The notes beneath the pieces are model-generated. The model searched no databases and was not told the origin of the DNA. It saw only the letters and a list, made by a program, of their open reading frames with translations. Below, one piece after another: positions 1 through 9,486 of a DNA stretch of 64,000 nucleotides. The first letter of the stretch is position 1; every line of letters begins with the position of its first letter. The translations under genes were made by a program, and so were the position numbers. The stretch is from an uncultured Alphaproteobacteria bacterium (GTDB lineage: Bacteria > Pseudomonadota > Alphaproteobacteria > Geminicoccales > Geminicoccaceae), in the NCBI GenBank assembly GCA_937926445.1, contig CALBAK010000006.1, positions 62,001-126,000 on the forward strand, read 5' to 3'.

Positions 1-724
1 CGGTGTTGAGCGCGAGCGCCCCGCCCAGCATCGCCACGATGGCGAGCTGCTCCTCGTGCAAGGGATTGCCGTCCAGCACGCAGCTCGTCGCCCGCGGGTG
101 GCTCATGAAGGCGGCGTTGTGAAACGTCGTGATGGTTTCGGCGTGCGCCACGCCCGGGGCGATCACCTTCCGGCCGCCGGACCAACCGGCCATGAAATGG
201 GGCTCGACGAGGCCCGTGGCGATCTTGAGCTCGGCCTCGACCAGCCGGCGGTCGAGCCGGACCACCGTTCCCCGGCCCGGCGTGCGGCCGAGGAACACGT
301 GATCTTCGTCGGCCGTGGCGACGTGGTTCTCGACCCGGACCTCGCCCAGGAGGGCGGGATCGCCCACGATCTCGGCCAGCTCCTCGGGCGGCGCGGGCCG
401 GTGCAGGCCGGTCGCGACCAGTACGGTGATCCCCCCGCGCGGTACGCCGGCCGCCACGAGCCGCTCGATCAGCGGGCGCAGGAAGAGCTTGTTGGGAACC
501 GGCCGGGTGATGTCGCAGACGAGGACGCAGGCCGACCGTCGGCCCCGCGCCAGCTCGGCGAGCGGCGGGCAGCCGAACGGCTCGTCCAGCGCTCGACCGA
601 CGGCGCCCACGGGGTCCTCGAGGAGCGGCATCGGCCGCTTGCGAACGATTGTCGGTACGCAGTCCGGCGGTGGTGTCACCCGGATCGTGCCCCGGCCGTA
701 GAGCAGCTCGATCGGCTCGGTCAT
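1..724 (-). CDS. LarA/DUF2088-family protein, N-terminal part (cut by window edge)
   Basis: This minus-strand frame opens at ATG 724-722, behind a GGAGG ribosome-binding site, and stays open to base 1, so only about 241 N-terminal residues are visible. It begins MTEPIELLYGRG and contains the DITRPVPNK stretch and the ATGLHRP motif. It also has the GLVEPHFMAGWSGGRK block and SHPRATSCVLDGNPLHEEQ, all typical of the lactate racemase N-terminal domain (LarA, DUF2088). Family members catalyse nickel-pincer-dependent racemisation or epimerisation of 2-hydroxy acids, but many DUF2088 proteins have unknown substrates and the C-terminal half is not visible. It is divergent from the thiamine-diphosphate enzyme at 888, with 163 bases between them. 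A plus-strand frame over the same bases is a shadow. Confidence 0.8.
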   Translation of the reverse strand, partial: MTEPIELLYGRGTIRVTPPPDCVPTIVRKRPMPLLEDPVGAVGRALDEPFGCPPLAELARGRRSACVLVCDITRPVPNKLFLRPLIERLVAAGVPRGGITVLVATGLHRPAPPEELAEIVGDPALLGEVRVENHVATADEDHVFLGRTPGRGTVVRLDRRLVEAELKIATGLVEPHFMAGWSGGRKVIAPGVAHAETITTFHNAAFMSHPRATSCVLDGNPLHEEQLAIVAMLGGALALNT

Positions 725-887
725 CGCCGCCTCCCCACCCGTTCGATCTTAGCGGAGCCCGTGCCCGCGGGAAGCGGCCCCGGCGGAGCTCCGGGTTCGC
801 GCGATGGAGGGCGCGCAGCCGGGGTGCTGGCCGGACGAGACGGTCGCCGCTATGTCGGCGCGGATACGGTCGGGAGCGCGGACGATC

Positions 888-2567
888 ATGGAAGGCACGG
901 CGCGGCACGGCGGCAGGATCCTCGTCGACCAGCTCGAGGTGCAGGGCATCGGGTTCTGCTTCGGCGTCCCGGGCGAGAGTTACCTCGCCGCGCTGGACGG
1001 CTTCCACGGCCGCAACAGGCCGCGCTTCGTGGTCTGCCGCCAGGAGGGCGGGGCGGCTATGATGGCCGAGGCGGTGGGCAAGCTCACCGGCAGGCCCGGG
1101 GTCGCCTTCGTGACCCGTGGGCCGGGTGCCACCAACGCGGCCGCAGGCGTGCACGTCGCCCAACAGGACAGCACGCCCATGATCCTCTTCGTGGGCCAGA
1201 TCGACAGCGCGACCCGCGAGCGCGACGCTTTCCAGGAGGTCGACTATCGCCGGATGTTCGGCGGGATGGCCAAATGGGCGGCGGAGATCGACCGGGTCGA
1301 GCGGATCCCCGAGTTCGTTCAGCACGCGATGTCGACCGCGATGGGCGGCCGACCGGGCCCCGTAGTCCTCGCCTTGCCGGAGGACATGCTGCATGAGCGA
1401 GCGGTGGTTGCCGACGCGCCGCGCTGGGAGGGGGTCGAGATCTGGCCCGATCCGCAGAAGCTCGCGAGCCTGCGCGCGAAGCTCGCCGAGGCCGAGCGGC
1501 CCATGGTGATCGTGGGTGGCAGCGGCTGGACGGCCGGGGCCTGTGCCGGCCTCGCCCGCTTCGTCGAGGCCTTCGATCTGCCGGTGGCGGCCGGCTTCCG
1601 CCGGCAGGACCTGCTCGACAACGAGCATCCCTGCTACGTGGGCGACATCGCGATCGGTCCCAACCCGGTGCTCGTCGAGCGCATTCAGTCCGCAGACCTC
1701 CTCCTGGTACTGGGTTCGCGGCTCTCCGAGATGACGACCCAGGGCTACAAACTTCTGGGCGTGCCGCACCCGGGTGTGCCGCTCGTCCATGTTCATCCCG
1801 ATCCGGTCGAGCTCGGCCGGGTCTACGCCCCCGAGCTCGCGATCTGCGCCACCATGCCCGCGATGGCAGCGGCGCTCGGGGCCCTCCCGCCGCCCGCCCG
1901 GCGCCCCTGGGCCGAGGACCGAGCGCGCCTTCGGACCTCGTACCTCGCTTGGCGAACCCCCGCTCCGCATCCGGGCGAGGTCCAGATGGGACGGGTCATG
2001 CGACACCTGGTCGAGCGGTTGCCGCGCAACGCGATCGTCACCAACGGTGCCGGAAACTATTGTGCCTGGCCGAACCGGTTCTACAGCTACGGTCCGTTCC
2101 GGACCCAGCTGGCCCCGACCTCGGGTTCGATGGGGTACGGCCTACCGGCCGCGATCGCCGCCAAGCTCGTTCATCCCGACCGGCCCACCGTCTGCTTCGC
2201 CGGTGACGGCTGTTTCCTGATGACGGGCCAGGAGCTCGCGACCGCCGTCCAGCACGGCGTGCGTGGTCTCGTGGTGCTGGTCGTCAACAACGGCATGTAC
2301 GGCACGATCCGCATGCACCAGGAGCGCGAGTTCCCGACCCGGGTCTCGGGTACGGGGCTCGTCAATCCGGACTTCGCTGCCTATGCGCGGGCCTTCGGCT
2401 GCCTCGGACTTCGCGTGACACGCGACGCGGAGGTAGGGGAGGCGATCGACACCGCGCTCGCCCATCCAGGTGTGGCGCTCGTCGAGCTCGTCGTAGACCC
2501 CGAGGCGATCACGCCGCATACCACGCTCTCGGCGATCCGCGAACAGGCACTCACAGCCGGCCGTTGA
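888..2567 (+). CDS. Thiamine-diphosphate-dependent enzyme, acetolactate-synthase-like
   Basis: A 559-residue protein with the three-domain plan of the acetolactate synthase/benzoylformate decarboxylase family. The N-terminal PYR domain has the cofactor-activating glutamate in CRQEGGAAMMAE. A central domain follows, then a C-terminal PP domain with GDGCFLMTG and, about 27 residues on, VNNGMYGT, which is the GDG...NN magnesium-diphosphate motif. I chose ATG 888 because the family homology starts at MEGTARHGGRILVDQL; in-frame starts exist upstream at 804 and 852. No small regulatory subunit (IlvH) gene follows, so a true anabolic acetolactate synthase is not supported. A catabolic 2-oxo acid decarboxylase or synthase is equally possible. 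Its divergent neighbour is a LarA-like hydroxy-acid enzyme, which may hint at 2-hydroxy/2-oxo acid metabolism. Confidence 0.85.
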   Translation: MEGTARHGGRILVDQLEVQGIGFCFGVPGESYLAALDGFHGRNRPRFVVCRQEGGAAMMAEAVGKLTGRPGVAFVTRGPGATNAAAGVHVAQQDSTPMILFVGQIDSATRERDAFQEVDYRRMFGGMAKWAAEIDRVERIPEFVQHAMSTAMGGRPGPVVLALPEDMLHERAVVADAPRWEGVEIWPDPQKLASLRAKLAEAERPMVIVGGSGWTAGACAGLARFVEAFDLPVAAGFRRQDLLDNEHPCYVGDIAIGPNPVLVERIQSADLLLVLGSRLSEMTTQGYKLLGVPHPGVPLVHVHPDPVELGRVYAPELAICATMPAMAAALGALPPPARRPWAEDRARLRTSYLAWRTPAPHPGEVQMGRVMRHLVERLPRNAIVTNGAGNYCAWPNRFYSYGPFRTQLAPTSGSMGYGLPAAIAAKLVHPDRPTVCFAGDGCFLMTGQELATAVQHGVRGLVVLVVNNGMYGTIRMHQEREFPTRVSGTGLVNPDFAAYARAFGCLGLRVTRDAEVGEAIDTALAHPGVALVELVVDPEAITPHTTLSAIREQALTAGR

Positions 2568-2568
2568 G

Positions 2569-2604
2569 CGCCTGCGTCGGGGAGCCGTCGCCCGACGTCA
2601 GGCG
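2569..2604. terminator. Inverted repeat between convergent genes
   Basis: The arms CGCCTGCGTCGGG and CCCGACGTCAGGCG pair almost perfectly around an eight-base loop. The repeat sits directly between the stop of the thiamine-diphosphate enzyme (plus) and the stop of thioredoxin (minus), overlapping the end of the latter. It could end transcription from both sides. No T-run follows on either strand, so it is not a canonical intrinsic terminator. Confidence 0.4.
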
Positions 2605-2921
2605 ACGTTCTGCTCGATCCACTCCTGCAGCTGGCGCTTGGGCAGGGCCCCGACCTTGGTGGCCACCGCCGCGCCGTTCTTGAAAACCATCAGCGTGGGA
2701 ATACCGCGCACCCCGTACTTGGTGGGTGTGAGCGGATTTTCGTCGATGTTGACCTTGACGATGTGGGCCCGATCGCCGAGCTCCTTCGCGATTTCGTCCA
2801 GATACGGGGCTATCATCTTGCAGGGACCGCACCATTCCGCCCAGAAATCGACGACCACCGGGCGGTCGGCCCTGAGGACGTCCTTCTCGAAGCTGGTGTC
2901 GCTCACGTGGAGCACCGACAT
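2598..2921 (-). CDS. trxA: Thioredoxin
   Basis: A 107-residue single-domain cytoplasmic thioredoxin with the redox motif WCGPCK near residue 31 and the conserved cis-proline segment [11 protein letters not shown]. Standard length. ATG 2921 was chosen because the fold begins at [11 protein letters not shown]; an in-frame start eight codons earlier adds only a basic tail. It donates electrons to ribonucleotide reductase, methionine sulfoxide reductase and similar targets. It lies 77 bases downstream of the addA stop on the same strand; addA-trxA linkage is common in alphaproteobacteria. Confidence 0.95.
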   Translation of the reverse strand: MSVLHVSDTSFEKDVLRADRPVVVDFWAEWCGPCKMIAPYLDEIAKELGDRAHIVKVNIDENPLTPTKYGVRGIPTLMVFKNGAAVATKVGALPKRQLQEWIEQNVA

Positions 2922-2998
2922 GGACGTTATCCGTCTTGGTTGCACTACGGGGCAGCGCCCGCATCGCTCCCGTAGCTAAGGTTGCGCCCGTCGCACCG

Positions 2999-5900
2999 TC
3001 AAGGAGGGGGCGGTACCACCCCCACCTTGGCCAGGACGGCGTCGTCGAGCCATCGAAGTGTGGCGGTCTCGGTCCACAACAGGCCGAGCCGCACCTGGCG
3101 TTCGGGGAACCGCGGGACGAGCAGCGCTCGATAGAGCGCCATCTGGCGGAGATGGCTCTTGGAGACCTCCCCCGCGGTCGTCGGTTCGCGACCGGTCTTG
3201 AAGTCCACGGCCAGGACCTCCTGGGGTAGGACCACGAGACGGTCGATCCGGCCGCTCACCGCGACTCCGTCGACCAGACCCACGATCGCCTGCTCGGCGC
3301 GGGCCGCCGGACCGAAGAGGGGGGCGAGATCGGCTCGGGCGAGTAGATCCAGCACATTCGCGCGCAGCCTCGCGGTCTCCTCCCGGTCGAGACCGTTGCC
3401 GAAACGGGCGAGGAACCGTTCGACGGCAGCCGGCCTGTCGGGCACGGAAACCGCGGGGAGGAGCTCGAGAAGCCGGTGGACGAGAATGCCGAACCGCCGC
3501 CGGCGTCCGGCCTCGGCGTCGCCCCGGCGCCCGCTGGACGGTTCGGGCTCGGGGAGCACCCGAGAGGGCGACAAAGGCCGGGGAGGGCGCGGCTCAGCCG
3601 GAGCGGGTCGCCGTAGCCAAGCGGGTAGGGGTTCGGGTGCGGCCACGACCGCCGGCCGATCGTGCTGCGCGGCGGGTAGACCCCGTTCGTAGCGGAGGAT
3701 GGGCCCGACGAACGCCTCGCCCAGCCGATGCGGCTCGATCCGCTCGACACCTGGCAGCCGCTCCAAGCCGCGGCGGACGAGACCGTGCCAGGACCGGTCG
3801 AGCTCGGCCGAGTCGCCTCCCTGGGTCACGGCCTCGGCCGTGCGGCGGCCGTGCCATCCGGTGACGACCAGGCGCTCCGCCGCGCGCGTCAAGGCGACGT
3901 ACAGGAGCCGGTGGTTCTCCTCGCTCTCGAGGCGGTTCTCCGCCTGGATCAGCGAGCGGGTGAGGGGCTCGCGCTCGCTCTCGGCGGCTCGCCAGAAGGG
4001 CAGCTCCGGGCCCCCGCGTTCGGGGTCGGCCGAACCCCAGAGGATCCGCCCGCGCGGCGGCTGCCCGTGGGGACCGGCATCGGCCAGGACGACGATCGGT
4101 GCCTCGAGCCCCTTGGCACCGTGGACGGTCGAGACTCGCACATGGTCGCCGGGCTTCTCCGGGTCGCGCTTGAGCTCGCCGGCGCCCAGCCGGAACCAGG
4201 CGAGGAAGCCCTGGAGCGAGGCCGGGTGCCCGCGCTCGTAGGCGAGAGCCTGGCCGAGGAAGGACTCGACCGGGTCGAGCGCTTCGGGGCCGAGCCGCTC
4301 GAGGATGCGCCGGCGACCGCCGTCGGCACCCAGGATCCAGGCATAGAGCTCGAAAGGCGGCATGAAGTCGGCGCGCCTGAGCCATTCCTCGAGCCGATTG
4401 TAGGTGGCGCGAAAGGTGCCGTCGGCAGCGTCTTCCGCCGCTCGGGAACGCAGCCGCTCGATCAGCGAGAGACGGCCGCGATCGTGTGCGAGTTCGAACA
4501 GCGCGTCCTCACCGAGGCCGAGTAGCGGGCTCTTGAGGAGGCAGGCGAGCGCCATGTCGTTCTCGGGCAGGAGCAGGACCTCGCCCAGGGCCACGAGGTC
4601 CTGGACCGCGAGATGTCGATCGAGCGCGAGTCGGTCGGCACCCGCCACCGGAACGCCGCTCCGCCGCAGCGCGCGGACGATCCGCTCCTGGATCGTGCCG
4701 CGTCGGCTCACGAGGATCAGGATGTCGCCCGGGCGGATCGGTCGGCCGGAAGCGGGCAACCGTTCGCCCTCACACAGCCAGCGGGCGATCTCGGCCGCGA
4801 TCGCCTCGGCGACGAGCTGCTCGGGCTCGACCATCCGGCCGGGAGCGTCGGGAAGGGACCACGGCTCCTCCTCGTCGGGGGCGTCCGGTGGCACCGCGAG
4901 CGGCCACAGCTCGACGAGGCCGGCCTGCTCGTCTCGCTCGCTCGCGTGATGGAGCGGCTCCTCGCTCACGCCACGGCGCGCCTCCGGATCGGCGAAGACG
5001 GCGTCGACGAGATCCAGCACCGCCGGCACGGAGCGAAAGGAGCGGTCGAGGAGGGTCGTCTCGATCGGCCGCCGGGCGGCTTCGGCGCGGGACCGGATCC
5101 GCTCGCGGACGGCACGGAAATTGACCAGGTCGGCGCCCTGGAAGCGGTAGATCGACTGCTTCTCGTCACCCACAACGAAGAGCGTCCGGCTGGCCGGCCG
5201 GGCACCCGCGCCCGCGAAGAACTCCTCGGTCAGCCGCTCGACGATCTCCCACTGAGCGGGGCTCGTGTCCTGCGCCTCGTCGACCAGAACATGATCGATC
5301 CGCGCGTCGAGGCGATACAGGACCCAGGCGCGTTGTCCGGCATCGGCGAGAAGCCCGCGCGCGCATTCGATCAAATCGTCGAAATCGAGAGCTGCCCGCT
5401 GACGCTTCAAATATTCGTAGCGATCGAGCACCGCGAAGCTGAGGACGAGCATGGCCTCGGTCTTGGCGTGGACCATCTGGCGCCGCTCGCCGTCGTCGAC
5501 CTCGAGGATTCGGGCCTGCTCGCGCGCGATTGCTCGCAGCACGTCGGGATGCCGCTCGGCGAGCCTCTTATTCATCAGGCGGGCTTCGTCGAACGGTTCG
5601 CCGTCCTGCTTCACGAAAGCGCGGCGATACTCCTCGAAGGTCCGCAATCGATCGGCCGGCACCGCCTGGATCCAAGCCGCGATCTTGGCGGCGCGCTCGC
5701 TGTCACGCTGGCCGCCTTCGCGGAGCAGGTCGGCCGCCTTCGCGAGGCTCTCCGCGTCGAACACCCCATCGGCGCAGGCCCGCTCGCGGACGAGGCCCGG
5801 GGGTAGGCCGGGGACGGCGCGCAGGGCGTCCGCGACGGCTGCGATGAGCCCGTCCAGATCACCGTGGCGGGCGCGGACCCGTAGCAACCGGGTGCGCGAC

Positions 5901-6511
5901 CCGAACGTCTCGGCGAGCAGCTCCTCGATCGAGCCGTCCGCGAGCCAGACGGCGAGGTTGGCCACGGCCTTGCCGAGACGGCCCGGATCGCGTGCCGCTG
6001 CCGCCAGTACCTGCTCGGTGGCCTCGCGTTGCAGTTCCGCGGCGTCGCGCTCGTCGATCGCCTCGAAATGTGGCGGGACCCCGGCCTCGAGGGGGAAGCG
6101 GCGCAGGAGCGTCTGGCAGAAGCCGTGGATCGTGGTGATCGAGAGGCCGTGCGGGAGGTCGAGAATGCGGGGAAGGAGCGTGCGGGCGAGCGCTTGCTCG
6201 GCCTGGCCGGGCGGTCGCCCGAGCAGCGTTTCGAGATCGGCCGCGAGGGCGGCCTCTTCGACGATCGCCCAGCCGGTGAGCCGGTCCTCGATCCGCTGGG
6301 TCATTTCCGCGGCGGCGGCCTTGGTGAAGGTTATCGCGAGGATCCCCTCGGGATCGGCTCCGGTCAGCAGGAGCCGCAGGAACCGGTCGGTGAGCACCCG
6401 GGTCTTGCCCGTGCCGGCGTTGGCCGTGACCCAGACCGAGCGAGCGGGGTCGGCTGCCCGTCGCTGGGCCTCGGTCGGCGGGCGGGGAGCCGATGGCGAG
6501 GGCGGGCTCAC
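2999..6511 (-). CDS. addA: Double-strand break repair helicase-nuclease AddA
   Basis: A protein of about 1170 residues, one half of the AddAB helicase-nuclease that resects double-strand ends and loads RecA (RecBCD counterpart). The UvrD-type helicase has Walker A NAGTGKTRVL near residues 31-40, motif II VDEAQDTSPAQW, GDEKQSIYRFQGAD, and late motifs STVHGAKGLEAPIV and LLYVALTRAAERL. The C-terminal RecB-type nuclease shows GRIDRLV...LAVDFKTGRE with the active-site Asp and Lys. The likely start is GTG 6511, which overlaps the addB stop as GTGA; an upstream in-frame start at 6544 would lie well inside addB. Translation is probably coupled to addB. Confidence 0.95.
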   Translation of the reverse strand: MSPPSPSAPRPPTEAQRRAADPARSVWVTANAGTGKTRVLTDRFLRLLLTGADPEGILAITFTKAAAAEMTQRIEDRLTGWAIVEEAALAADLETLLGRPPGQAEQALARTLLPRILDLPHGLSITTIHGFCQTLLRRFPLEAGVPPHFEAIDERDAAELQREATEQVLAAAARDPGRLGKAVANLAVWLADGSIEELLAETFGSRTRLLRVRARHGDLDGLIAAVADALRAVPGLPPGLVRERACADGVFDAESLAKAADLLREGGQRDSERAAKIAAWIQAVPADRLRTFEEYRRAFVKQDGEPFDEARLMNKRLAERHPDVLRAIAREQARILEVDDGERRQMVHAKTEAMLVLSFAVLDRYEYLKRQRAALDFDDLIECARGLLADAGQRAWVLYRLDARIDHVLVDEAQDTSPAQWEIVERLTEEFFAGAGARPASRTLFVVGDEKQSIYRFQGADLVNFRAVRERIRSRAEAARRPIETTLLDRSFRSVPAVLDLVDAVFADPEARRGVSEEPLHHASERDEQAGLVELWPLAVPPDAPDEEEPWSLPDAPGRMVEPEQLVAEAIAAEIARWLCEGERLPASGRPIRPGDILILVSRRGTIQERIVRALRRSGVPVAGADRLALDRHLAVQDLVALGEVLLLPENDMALACLLKSPLLGLGEDALFELAHDRGRLSLIERLRSRAAEDAADGTFRATYNRLEEWLRRADFMPPFELYAWILGADGGRRRILERLGPEALDPVESFLGQALAYERGHPASLQGFLAWFRLGAGELKRDPEKPGDHVRVSTVHGAKGLEAPIVVLADAGPHGQPPRGRILWGSADPERGGPELPFWRAAESEREPLTRSLIQAENRLESEENHRLLYVALTRAAERLVVTGWHGRRTAEAVTQGGDSAELDRSWHGLVRRGLERLPGVERIEPHRLGEAFVGPILRYERGLPAAQHDRPAVVAAPEPLPAWLRRPAPAEPRPPRPLSPSRVLPEPEPSSGRRGDAEAGRRRRFGILVHRLLELLPAVSVPDRPAAVERFLARFGNGLDREETARLRANVLDLLARADLAPLFGPAARAEQAIVGLVDGVAVSGRIDRLVVLPQEVLAVDFKTGREPTTAGEVSKSHLRQMALYRALLVPRFPERQVRLGLLWTETATLRWLDDAVLAKVGVVPPPP

Positions 6512-9474
6512 GATGCCTCCGCCGCCGTGTCGGTGCCCCACCATTCGGCGGTGCGGGCCAAATGGTCGAAAGGATCTGACCGGCGTGCCACTTCCGGCCG
6601 CGGCGAGGGCCGGAACGGGGTAGCGGGGTCGGCGAAATGGGCGAGCAGCCGGACCACGCCGGCCCGTGCCGCCTCGACCAAGTCCGTGGGCTCGAGCTTA
6701 CCCGCGAGGTCGACCGGAGCCCGGGCCGGCTCGCCTCCCCGCAGCGGGACAAAGACGAGAGCGATCGGCACCGCGGCGCCGACGTCGGGGAAGCCGCCCT
6801 CGGCGGCGATCCAGGCCTCGAGCGCGAGCTGCGGCTCGCGGCCGCTTGCGACCTCGCGGCGCTCGGGCAAGCGCCCGCTCTTGTAGTCGAGGATCGCTAC
6901 CCGGCCGTCGCGGCCGACCTCGATCCGGTCGGCCTTGGCTCGGATGCGGTACGGCCCGCCGGGCCCGTCGACGGTGATCGCGCCCTCGAGCTCGGCCCAG
7001 ATCCGCGCGATCTCGCGACGACGCTCGGCCTCCCACGCAGCGAGGGCCACGGCGAGCCGTTCGAAGCGAGGCCACCAGAGTGCCACGACCTGCGGATGGT
7101 GTGCCTCCGTCTCGAAACGATCCGAGCCGATCGTGCGCAGGGCATCGACCAGGTTATCCGGCACCTGGTCGCGGTAGCGCTGTACCCAATCGGCCAGGAT
7201 CCGGTGGAGGAGCTCGCCGCGCTCCGGAGCACCCGGCTCGGCATCGATCGGGTCCAAGGGGCCGAGCCCCAGGACCCGACGGGCGTAAAAGCGGTAGGGA
7301 TCGCGCAGGAGATCCCGGACGTCGCTGACCCAGAGCTCACGCGGACGCGCTGCGGCCGGCGGTCGGGGGGCCGGTCGGGGCGTCGGCCGTGGCCAGGGTC
7401 CTTCCGGCTCGTCGAGCCGCGCCGGCCAGGCGCGCCGATTCGGGAGCGGGCGCACACGCTCGCGTGCTCGCTCGCGGGCGAGCACCGCTTCGAGCCGCAC
7501 GAGCCAGCGCGAGGCGGTGCACGGTGCCCCGCTCTCGTCCTTCTGGGCTCGCGACAGCACGACCTCGGGCGCGCAGGCTGCCTGGACGAGGTCGTGGGCG
7601 GCGATTCCGATCGCCTGCTCGACCGGCGGCAGGCCGAGTTCGGTGCGCATCTTGCGGTTGAGCCACGGTCCCGTGGCCACGGTACCGGGCCACACACCCT
7701 CGACGAGCCCGCCGACGCAGACGAGATCGGCGCTCTGCAGGCGACTCTCGAGGGGGCCCAGGATGGCGAGGCGGGCATGGCCGGGGGCAAGCCGCCGCAC
7801 CGCGCGCCCGCCCATCAGCACCGCGAGAAGCGCGGGCCAGGCCGAAGGGGGCAGCGGACCGAGTGCCGGGAGCGCGTCGCGCAGCTCGGCCACGAAGCCC
7901 GCTGCCGCTTCGCCCGCTTCTTTCGCCCAGAGCTCGCCAGGATCGCCAGCGTCGTCGGCGGCGAGCCACTCGACGAAGCCGAGATGTGCGTCGAGCAGCG
8001 CAACCGGGTCGACCTCTCGCTTCGCGGCGAGGTTCCGGGCGGGCTCGCTCGCCGCGACGATCTCGGCGAGCCAGGCAGTGAGCTCCGCCTTCGGAACGGG
8101 GGCCGTCCAGAGCTCCTCCGATCGATCGGCGAGTGCCGCGAGCAGGCCCGGCAGCCCGCCCGCCACCCGAGGGCCGCGCAGCAGCGCCCGCTCGAGCGCG
8201 CGCACGCGGCGGCGGAACTCGCGCCGGCCGAGGCCGCCTTGGGCGAGCGGATGTTTCAAGGCGGCGAGTAGGGGAACCGGCGGTGCTTCCTCGACGAGCA
8301 CGCGCGCGGTGAGGAGGAGGAAGGTGCCCGGCGGGGTCTGGTCGAGGGGGGTCCCGGCGCTGTCGTCGACCTCGACGTCCCAGCGAGCGAGCTCGGCCGC
8401 CACGCGCCGGGCGAGGTTGCGGTCGGCCGTGACCAGCATCGCTCTGCGCCCCGGCACCTCGAGCGCCTCGCGGAGGCGAATGGCGAGGGCGGTTGCTTCT
8501 TCTCCGAGATCGCGGGCCTCGAGAAGCTCGAGCCCCTCGAGCGCATCGGGTGGGAGGGGGGCTTCGGCGGCCGAGGCCTCGCTCGCGCCCGCTGGGGTGA
8601 GGGCGACCCGCCGCCAGAGCGCGGCACGCCGGGCGCCCCTCGCGATCGGGGACGGGCCATCGCGTGGGGTCAGCTCGAAAACGTTCTCGGGCGACAGGTC
8701 GAGCCGAGCGAGGAGGCAATGCAGCGCCCATTGCGGGTGGGTCGGGCCGAGTGCGGCGCGTTCCGGCGGCGAGAGCGCGCGATCGAGCCCGGGCAGGATC
8801 ACGAGCCCCTCGGGCAGGCGCGCGACCGCGGCGAGGAGCCGGGCGACGGCCGGCAGCGTTCCGGTGATTCCAGCCGCGATCACCGGCCGATCCGGAGGCC
8901 TTCGAGACCAGCGGCCGGCCACGGCGTCGAGCATGCGCCGCCGCCGCTCGGCGGGCTCGAGCGCGCCCTCCCCGAGCAGCACGCGGGGCCAGGTCTCGCG
9001 CAGGATCGCGAGGAAACGCAGCGTCCGCTGCCAGTGCTCGGCGAAGGTGTCGGGCACGAGCCCGTCGAGTCGCTCGAGGCCCACCTCCTCGTTCTGCAGC
9101 TCGTCGAGCAGGGCTTCGAGCTTGCCCGCGAGACGGATCGCCTGCTCGTGGCTGGTCTCTTCGCGTGCCAGCACGAGCCGGGTGAGAAGGAGCCGGCGAC
9201 GAAGGGGTGGCAGCGCGGGCGGCAGATCGAGCTCGACATCGGGGTCGAGGACGAGCTCGGCTTCGTCGGGCTCCCCGACCGGCAGAAGACGCGGGAGGAG
9301 GAGCGGCCGGCCTTCGCCGACCCGCAGAAAGGCCTCCCGTGCCGCTAAGCAGGCCCGCCGGCTCGGCAGGAGGAGGAGGGTGTCGGCTAGGCGATCCTCG
9401 CCGCGCTCGAGCAGCCAGCGCGCGAGCACATCGAGGAAGGGCTGGCCCGGTCCGATCGTTGCGACGGTACCCAA
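6508..9474 (-). CDS. addB: Double-strand break repair protein AddB
   Basis: A 988-residue partner of AddA, of the alphaproteobacterial type. The N-terminal part resembles an inactivated helicase: it starts MGTVATIGPGQPFLDVLARW and has the LLLPSRRACLAAREAF region. The C-terminal PDDEXK nuclease domain has LRDPYRFYARRVLGL, RGELLHRILADW and the catalytic ILDYKSGRLP. The start is TTG at 9474. It begins 12 bases after the amgK stop and overlaps addA by four bases, in the order tsaE-amgK-addB-addA on the minus strand. Confidence 0.93.
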   Translation of the reverse strand: MGTVATIGPGQPFLDVLARWLLERGEDRLADTLLLLPSRRACLAAREAFLRVGEGRPLLLPRLLPVGEPDEAELVLDPDVELDLPPALPPLRRRLLLTRLVLAREETSHEQAIRLAGKLEALLDELQNEEVGLERLDGLVPDTFAEHWQRTLRFLAILRETWPRVLLGEGALEPAERRRRMLDAVAGRWSRRPPDRPVIAAGITGTLPAVARLLAAVARLPEGLVILPGLDRALSPPERAALGPTHPQWALHCLLARLDLSPENVFELTPRDGPSPIARGARRAALWRRVALTPAGASEASAAEAPLPPDALEGLELLEARDLGEEATALAIRLREALEVPGRRAMLVTADRNLARRVAAELARWDVEVDDSAGTPLDQTPPGTFLLLTARVLVEEAPPVPLLAALKHPLAQGGLGRREFRRRVRALERALLRGPRVAGGLPGLLAALADRSEELWTAPVPKAELTAWLAEIVAASEPARNLAAKREVDPVALLDAHLGFVEWLAADDAGDPGELWAKEAGEAAAGFVAELRDALPALGPLPPSAWPALLAVLMGGRAVRRLAPGHARLAILGPLESRLQSADLVCVGGLVEGVWPGTVATGPWLNRKMRTELGLPPVEQAIGIAAHDLVQAACAPEVVLSRAQKDESGAPCTASRWLVRLEAVLARERARERVRPLPNRRAWPARLDEPEGPWPRPTPRPAPRPPAAARPRELWVSDVRDLLRDPYRFYARRVLGLGPLDPIDAEPGAPERGELLHRILADWVQRYRDQVPDNLVDALRTIGSDRFETEAHHPQVVALWWPRFERLAVALAAWEAERRREIARIWAELEGAITVDGPGGPYRIRAKADRIEVGRDGRVAILDYKSGRLPERREVASGREPQLALEAWIAAEGGFPDVGAAVPIALVFVPLRGGEPARAPVDLAGKLEPTDLVEAARAGVVRLLAHFADPATPFRPSPRPEVARRSDPFDHLARTAEWWGTDTAAEAS

Positions 9475-9486
9475 GGCAGCGCTCCC

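Noticed and set aside
56-1396. Plus-strand 446-codon frame at the left end
   Set aside because: It is antisense to the LarA-like gene and then out of frame with the thiamine-diphosphate enzyme; composition (Arg/Gly/Pro-rich) is that of a GC-rich shadow.
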